NCBI GenBank assembly: GCA_016946835.1
Contig: JACVTC010000048.1
Coordinates: forward strand, 147,501 to 185,000
DNA length: 37,500 bases
From: Neocallimastix lanati (nom. inval.)
Taxonomy: Eukaryota > Neocallimastigomycota > Neocallimastigomycetes > Neocallimastigales > Neocallimastigaceae
Reading direction: 5' to 3'
Below are positions 31,522 through 37,500 of the stretch, in pieces. Position numbers and translations under genes: made by a program. The notes under the pieces are model-generated. The model saw nothing but the letters and a program-made list of their open reading frames with translations. It searched no databases and was not told the origin of the DNA. Position 1 is the first letter of the stretch. Each line of letters begins with the position of its first letter.

Positions 31522-32394
31522 TCATTCTTTTAACCATGGATGTTGTAATGCTTCTTCAGCCGATGGTCGTTCATTGGGTTCAAGAAACATACACCTATTA
31601 ATGAAATCTTGAGCCTCCAATGAAATATCGGCAAAACTTTCTTCAGGATAACAAAATTTATTTTGAAGGATGGCCTCCATTTCTTCTCTTGGTTCCGTTG
31701 TCCAATCGAAAGGACGATAACCTGCTAACAAGAAATAGGTTAAAATGCCTAGAGAATAGATATCACATTTAGATCCATAGGACTCATTCCTAATAATTTC
31801 TGGAGCCGTGGTACCTGGTGTACCACAATATTCAGTTAAGGTCGTTTCATTTAATTTACAAAATTCTGCTAATCCAAAATCAGCAAGAATAGGTTGACCC
31901 CCTTCAAAAAGAATGTTTTCTGCTTTAATATCACGATGAACAATTCCACATTGATGTAAATAGTTGACAGCTCGAAATAAGGAACGTATAATTTTCTTAG
32001 TTTCATCTTCTGGAAAAGCTCCCTTATCACGGATGGCATCAAATAAATCATTGTTTTGAAAGGCCATATCTAAAATCATACAAACATGAGTTTGGCCATC
32101 ATTGATAATTCTAAAACTATCTATCAGCCTTAATAGATGATTATTATTTGATCCAATAAGAGTTTTAGAATACCATTGCATGATACGAATTTCCTTTTCA
32201 ATATAATTTTCATAACCTTTTAATTGATCAGCGGTCATGATCTTAGCAATATATTTCCTGCCAGTTCTGGGATGAACAACTTCAAAAGCAATAGTAGGAG
32301 AAGCAATTCCCAAAGAACGTCCAGTTGGAATATATTCATTGATTTCAGCTTCTCTTAAGAAGGTAAAATAATGAGTAGTTGTGTTATATCTCAT
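31522..32394 (-). CDS. CAMK-type serine/threonine protein kinase, single exon
   Basis: Uninterrupted reading of 290 residues, essentially only a kinase domain with a short N-terminus. The start MRYNTTTHYF is the first Met and is followed by the whole domain. Visible elements: ATP-anchoring Lys-51 (YIAKIM), catalytic loop HRDIKAEN (Asp-155, Asn-160), Mg-binding DFG (172-174), activation segment TEYCGTPGTTAPE, DIYSLGI helix F, and the closing RPSAEEALQHPW typical of CAMK kinases. The glycine loop is unusual: GRSLGIAS instead of GxGxxG. The catalytic residues are all present, so it should be active. No calmodulin-binding or other regulatory tail is present. A possible intron in the window of the domain is not needed. 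Substrate and pathway cannot be read from the sequence. Confidence 0.9.
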   Translation of the reverse strand: MRYNTTTHYFTFLREAEINEYIPTGRSLGIASPTIAFEVVHPRTGRKYIAKIMTADQLKGYENYIEKEIRIMQWYSKTLIGSNNNHLLRLIDSFRIINDGQTHVCMILDMAFQNNDLFDAIRDKGAFPEDETKKIIRSLFRAVNYLHQCGIVHRDIKAENILFEGGQPILADFGLAEFCKLNETTLTEYCGTPGTTAPEIIRNESYGSKCDIYSLGILTYFLLAGYRPFDWTTEPREEMEAILQNKFCYPEESFADISLEAQDFINRCMFLEPNERPSAEEALQHPWLKE

Positions 32395-32420
32395 TTTATT
32401 TGTTTACTTATATAGTTATT

Positions 32421-32620
32421 TATTTATTTATTTATATAGATATTTATTTATTTATATAGATATTTATTTATTTATATAGATATTTATTTATTTATATAGA
32501 TATTTATTTATTTATATAGATATTTATTTATTTATATAGATATTTATTTATTTATATAGATATTTATTTATTTATATAGATATTTATTTATTTATATAGA
32601 TATTTATTTATTTATATATA
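32421..32620. repeat. 20-bp minisatellite, 10 copies
   Basis: Ten head-to-tail copies of TATTTATTTATTTATATAGA. Nine are identical; the last has TATATA in place of TATAGA. It lies 26 bases upstream of the kinase start codon, so it sits in the promoter or 5' untranslated region of that gene. Confidence 0.95.
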
Positions 32621-32640
32621 TATTTATTTATTTATTTATT

Positions 32641-33081
32641 TATTAATTTATTTGCATAATAAAACGACAAAATCAGTAAAATTTGTTGATTTGAACTCAA
32701 ATTTAATGCATAACAGTTTTTATTTTATTTTTTTTTAATATTTTATCCCTTTAATTCTTGTGTATATTTAATTTTAATATCTTAAAAAAAAAAAATAAAT
32801 TATTAGTATTAATTTTATTGTATATCCTACCACAATAACTATTACTACAATATTATTGTTATTATTATTAATGATTTATTTATTGAAGTACTACAAAAAG
32901 AACTGTTAGTTCGAAATGGAATTATTTAAAAAAAATTGTTTTTAACAGAACTTTTAATGAGTGTAAGCATTTAAAATTTTTTATTATTATTGAATTTTTT
33001 TTTTTTTATTATTATTATTACTCTGATTATTGTAATTAATATCAATTAATTTTTATGATAATAATTAATATTATTGGTGTA

Positions 33082-33115
<34 letters not shown>

Positions 33116-33770
33116 GTTTAATTATTACTAACTAAATAGTCAAATCCATATATTATTATAAAAAAAAAAAAAAAAAAAAAAAGTCTAAAATAATTTTAAT
33201 TAATAATTTATTAATAAATAATTATAATTTTTTTAGTTTATGAATTTATATAAAAAAAATTAATATATATATATATATATATATAAAAATGGAAAAAAAA
33301 ATGAAAAGAAAAATTCAAATGCTTATATATATATAATTTTTTTTTTTTTTTTTGTAATTATTAATATTGCTGTTTCACGTATCAAACCTTTACCAAATAA
33401 AACAGAAAAGTTTTTTTTTTTAATTTAAATATTAATTAAACTATTTTTAATAAAAGAATATTACAATAAATATTAATATTATTGTATTTTAATTTAATAT
33501 AAAAAATATAAAAAATATAATAAAATAATAAAAAAATACTAAATTAATTATATATAAAAAAAAAAAAGAATGAATAAATAAATTCTAACAGAAATTTTTA
33601 AAATAAAATAGAGAGAAGTACATTTTTTATATAAATTTTAATATAATATTTATAAATATAATAATTATCAAATAATATATTCATATAATATTATTATATT
33701 ATATTATATTATATTTTATTTTATTTTATTTTACATATTATTCAATGAAAGAAAGGAAAAAAGAAAAAGG

Positions 33771-33826
<56 letters not shown>

Positions 33827-35709
33827 AGAAAATAAATGAAATTTAAAAATTATTTGTGTAATACAAAAAAAATTAAAAAAAGAAAAAAAAATTAAAATAA
33901 AATTTTAATATTAAATTTTTATATATTAATTTTTTTGATTATATTTTAATAAAAATATAAATGAATAAATAAATAAATAATATATTATGTAATAAAATAT
34001 AATATTTTTATATTAAATCTATTTAATATATATTTTATATTTATATATTTTTATAATTTTTATTTTTATTTTTTTTGCCAAAGATTTTCTAATTTTTATA
34101 TTATCCAATAATATTTCAAAGCATGATAAACTTTTTTTTTTTGAATTAAAATTTTAATATCGACCCTGAATTAAATATAAAATAATAATTGAATGAAAAA
34201 AGGAAGAAAGAAAGAAAAATGTATATTATAAATTTTAACAGAAAAAAGATTCATTATCATAATTACATTGTTTTATAAATATTAAGTGTATATATTATTA
34301 ATATATTGAAAATATAATATCAAACTTTTGATGAATAAAAATAAAAATAAAAATAAAAATAAAAATAAAAATAAAATAATATAAAAATATAAAAATAAAA
34401 ATATAAAAATAAAAATATAAAAATAAAAATATAAAAATAAAAATAAAAATATAAAAATATATAAATACATGGATAAAACAATAATTTTAATGCGAAATCA
34501 TAATGCCTAGTTTTTACTACACTATTCTTTTATTACTTTTAGATATGGAATGATGATTTTTCAAAAATTGTTATAAATAATAGTATAATGACTAATAATG
34601 GTGTAATTATAACATAATTAAATTTCATTGAATTAATATCTATATATTGTTATCTTTTTATTTACTAAAATAGTTTAATAATGAAATTTTAACATCAATA
34701 AACTTTTTTTTTTATTATAATATAATTTATATTATAAAAATTATATTAATGCTATTATTTTATATACTAAAAAAATAAATACTTCTTATCTAAAATTATA
34801 ATATATAAATATATATTTTTTTTAAGTAAAGTCAATATTGTAATACCTTAACGTAATAATGAATAATAAATAATAAATAATAAATAATAAATAATAATTA
34901 ATAAATAATAATTAATTAAATAATTAAATAATAAATAATAAATAATAATTAATTAAATAATTAAATAATAAATAATAAATAATAATTAATTAAATAATAA
35001 TTAATAATTAATAATTAGTTAATTAATAATAAATAATAAATATTAATCAAGATGAATAGATAAAATCATTACGAAAATCAGTAAAAAATACTTTTTTTTT
35101 TTTTTTTTTTTTTAGAATTCTCACGTTTTCTGTATAACTATATTAAATTAAATTGAAGGAACAACCACAAAAATGATAATAAATATTAAATAATAAATGA
35201 TAATAATTTTATTATATATGAATTACAAAAAAAAAAGAAATTAAAGTTTAAAAATTTTTTAAGAATGGATTATCAAACAATAAAAATTATAAAATTAATA
35301 ATATTTATTTAAATTAATATATATATATACATATTAATAATAATAATAAATAATAAATAATAATAATAAATAATAATAATAATTTTCTATTATTTAAAAA
35401 AAAATAGTTAATGTAAAAAATGTAATTTATTCTAATCAAAAATATCTCATTAAAGTACATTTATATTTGTATGTATTAATCTTTTTATTGTTCAGTATAA
35501 TCAAAAAAAAAAAAAAAAAAGAAAATAAAAATAAAAATAATTTTTATTTTCATATATATATTCATTTTTTATGAACTTTGAACAGATTAATTAATAACAA
35601 AGAAATAAAATAAAAAAAAAAAAAAAGTAAAAATAATTATTTTAATAGTTAAAACAAATAAAATATCTTTAAAATAAAAAATATTTTTTTCCAAGAAAAT
35701 AAATTTCTT

Positions 35710-35751
<42 letters not shown>

Positions 35752-35881
35752 CAGAACGAATAAAAAGAATATTTCAATTTAATAAATTAAAATTTTTAAT
35801 TTGCAAAAAATATATATTAAGAAAAGATAATAATGATATTATTTTAAATAAAAAATAAAAAAAAAAAAATTAAACTAATTA
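32641..35881. other. Long AT-rich intergenic stretch
   Basis: No gene recognised in over 3 kb. Notable contents: (ATT)n near 33079-33115; a 55-base poly(A) run (33771-33825); AAAAT/AAAATAT arrays (34335-34460), whose minus-strand Phe/Leu/Tyr reading is an artefact; a higher-order AAT/AATT repeat (34858-35046); a 40-base poly(T) run (35712-35751). Confidence 0.6.
34858..35046. repeat. Higher-order AT repeat
   Basis: Tracts of AATAAATAAT alternate with TAATTAATTAAATAATTAAATAA blocks; the compound unit recurs two to three times near 34900-34995. Entirely A and T. Confidence 0.8.
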
Positions 35882-36258
35882 TTTAATGGTAATGATTGAT
35901 TCCCGAAACAGCCATACAATACGATTCTTAAGTTTCTATCCTGGGGTATCATACAACCACAGTAGTATCCAAAAGGCTTTCCCTTGGCAGTATATTGGAC
36001 CCAACCTCTAAGGTACTACGCTTCATCTTAATCATAGACACTGATGATATTATGTCCACACGCCAATGATTACACCCACTGGAGGGGTGAATGGTTCCTA
36101 TTCCGATGCTCGTGGTCAATGGAGATATATGTAAGAATGTTAGGGAACACAGTCTCAAGCAGAGGAGTATATCACACTTAACAGTTATATTTGCTATGAG
36201 CATAATGGGAGATGAGTACTCATTACGTGTATCTAAAATATTATTTTTAATGGTAATG
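35882..36258. other. GC-rich island bounded by 13-bp direct repeats (probable insertion)
   Basis: The 13-mer TTTAATGGTAATG occurs at 35882-35894 and again at 36246-36258. The roughly 350 bases between them are far richer in G+C than any gene in the window (27 of 60 bases in 35941-36000 and 31 of 60 in 36061-36120). Readings of 64 and 84 residues exist on opposite strands, and a third minus-strand frame runs to a stop near the left repeat, but none looks like a protein I know. The repeats look like a target-site duplication. Source unknown. Confidence 0.6.
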
Positions 36259-36304
36259 TTATATGTAATTTTAATGTATATTTGAAATTTTGTATTAATC
36301 TCTA

Positions 36305-36342
<38 letters not shown>

Positions 36343-37108
36343 TATTTTATTTATATTTTTCAATTTAAATTTTATGGCTCTATTACTTCATAAAAATTTA
36401 TAATTTATAAAAATTATAAATCATAAATATAAAAATACAAATAAAACTACAAAATATTAATATATGAAATTTATAAAAATAAATAAATAATTCATATATA
36501 CAAAATTATAACATGAATTATTTTTAAACCATAAATCAGCGTACTCTTAATATTTTAATAATAATAATAACCAATGATAATAATAATAATAACCAATAAT
36601 AATCAATAATAATAATTAATAATAATCAATAATAATAACAATAATAATCAAAAAAAGTTTTTATAATTTTATTTTATATGGATATAAATATAAATATAAA
36701 AAAAGATATTTTAAACATTATATATTTAATAAATTTGAATAATATTAGGTAGTACAGTTTTATGAATTTAATTTAAAAATGTATTTATAAATAAGTAAAA
36801 GAATTTACTAAAGGAATAATGATAATGATTTTGTAATTATTTTTATTATTATCTCTAACATTACTTAAATATCTAAATTTTAATTTAATTAAAATTTAGA
36901 TATTTCAAAATACATTTATTGATCATCTATTAAAAATAGATTAATAAATTAACTAAATATTTATTTGAAATTAAAGTATTTTAAAACATTTAAAAAAAAA
37001 AAAAAAAAAATTGATAAAAATTGATATATATATCAATTTTTTTTTTTTTTATTTTGAATTAATTTTTTAATTTAATATAAATTTTTTAAAAGTGTTAAAG
37101 CTTTAAAG
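36259..37108. other. Intergenic AT-rich stretch
   Basis: No gene seen. Contains (AT)n (36309-36336), AATAATCA-type repeats (36560-36650) and poly(A). The end (about 37090-37108) may be the 5' untranslated exon of the small gene that follows. Confidence 0.55.
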
Positions 37109-37326
37109 GTAAGTATTAAATTATATAAAAGAATTAAAAGAAAAATTTTTATAAAGAAATGTTCATAAATAAATAAATATATAACAAAGTTTTATAAACA
37201 TTATATATATATGTTATATTTCAAAAAGAATGATACATATTGATTTTTTATAAAAAGAAATCCTATCTATATATAATAATTATTTTATTTTAAATTTATA
37301 TATATATTCAACATAATTACAAATAG
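37109..37326 (+). other. Putative 5'-UTR intron
   Basis: TTTAAAG|GTAAGTATT at the left and ACAAATAG|GTTAAAATTAAAATG at the right are strong Dictyostelium-type donor and acceptor sites. The enclosed 218 bases are AT-rich like other introns here. The first ATG after the acceptor opens the 33-residue reading at 37339. Confidence 0.5.
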
Positions 37327-37338
37327 GTTAAAATTAAA

Positions 37339-37440
37339 ATGGATTTAATAACAATAATACTTATAATTTGTGTAGTTTTACTTTTATGTATTGTTTGCTA
37401 CGCTATCTTTGAAAGATTCAAAAATAAAGGAAAAAATTAA
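37339..37440 (+). CDS. Possible single-pass membrane micropeptide, 33 residues
   Basis: The ATG sits in an A-rich context 12 bases after a good splice acceptor. The product starts MDLITIILIICVVLLLCIVC, a nearly unbroken hydrophobic stretch, followed by YAIFERFKNKGKN and a TAA. The short acidic N-terminus, about 20-residue membrane span and basic C-terminal end predict a tail facing the cytosol. This architecture resembles small membrane regulators, but I see no diagnostic match to any family. A signal-anchor or a remnant exon is possible. The downstream end of the window prevents checking for further exons, though the in-frame stop and lack of a donor within it favour a complete small protein. 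Confidence 0.45.
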   Translation: MDLITIILIICVVLLLCIVCYAIFERFKNKGKN

Positions 37441-37500
37441 TTATTAGATAAATAATATTTATTATACGTATAAAAATATAATAAATAACTTTTATCATAT

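Noticed and set aside
31869-32051. 60-residue minus-strand reading in a second frame
   Set aside because: Lies wholly inside the kinase gene in another frame and has no features of its own.
33370-33425. CTGTTT...AAACAG inverted repeat followed by a T run, as a possible small RNA
   Set aside because: Only a six-base stem with a long loop, and T runs are everywhere in this window. No further support.
34282-34470. Phe/Leu/Tyr minus-strand reading
   Set aside because: Artefact of AAAAT/AAAATAT repeats.

Overview
The window comes from a social amoeba of the genus Dictyostelium, or a very close relative. The signs are extreme A+T richness outside exons, short AT-rich introns with GTAAGT-like donors and TAG/AAG acceptors, long poly(A)/poly(T) and (AAT)n tracts, Asn-, Gln- and Met-rich low-complexity protein segments, TRE-type retrotransposon debris, and a hybrid histidine kinase. 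I cannot tell the species. No tRNA or rRNA gene was recognised.

Layout. (1) 101-1315, +: the 3' part of a HAD-superfamily IIA hydrolase gene (CECR5/HDHD5 type); its 5' end lies outside. (2) 1316-7629: a long non-genic stretch holding a decayed minus-strand gene (about 3627-4890) and the decayed 3' part of a Ty1/copia-like pol on + (about 4927-6345). (3) 7630-15141, +: an eight-exon gene for a receptor-type hybrid histidine kinase of about 1954 residues. (4) 18074-22916, +: a nine-exon AP180/CALM clathrin-assembly gene (clmA-like) of about 1056 residues with a tandemly repeated tail. (5) 24549-27638, -: a five-exon gene of unknown function, about 751 residues. (6) 28681-31030: a mobile-element graveyard with an LTR element whose two LTRs are still recognisable, directly abutted by a minus-strand TRE-type ORF2 fragment. 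(7) 31522-32394, -: an intronless CAMK-type Ser/Thr kinase, with a 20-bp minisatellite just upstream of its start. (8) 35882-36258: an island of unusually high GC bounded by 13-bp direct repeats. (9) 37339-37440, +: a possible 33-residue membrane micropeptide behind a putative 5'-UTR intron.

The genes do not form one pathway. The most striking gene is the histidine kinase. Its extracellular BMP-like binding domain, single membrane span, kinase-homology pseudokinase and short coiled coil follow the plan of animal receptor guanylyl cyclases, including the signature sequences of their kinase-homology domain, but the output is a histidine kinase with two receiver domains instead of a cyclase. The second is the AP180 homologue, whose tail carries 17 repeats. 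Sixteen of these match the [LIVM]xx[QNTS]xTG site recognised by Ark/Prk-family endocytic kinases.

All exon structures are predictions by eye from splice signals, reading frame and protein similarity.
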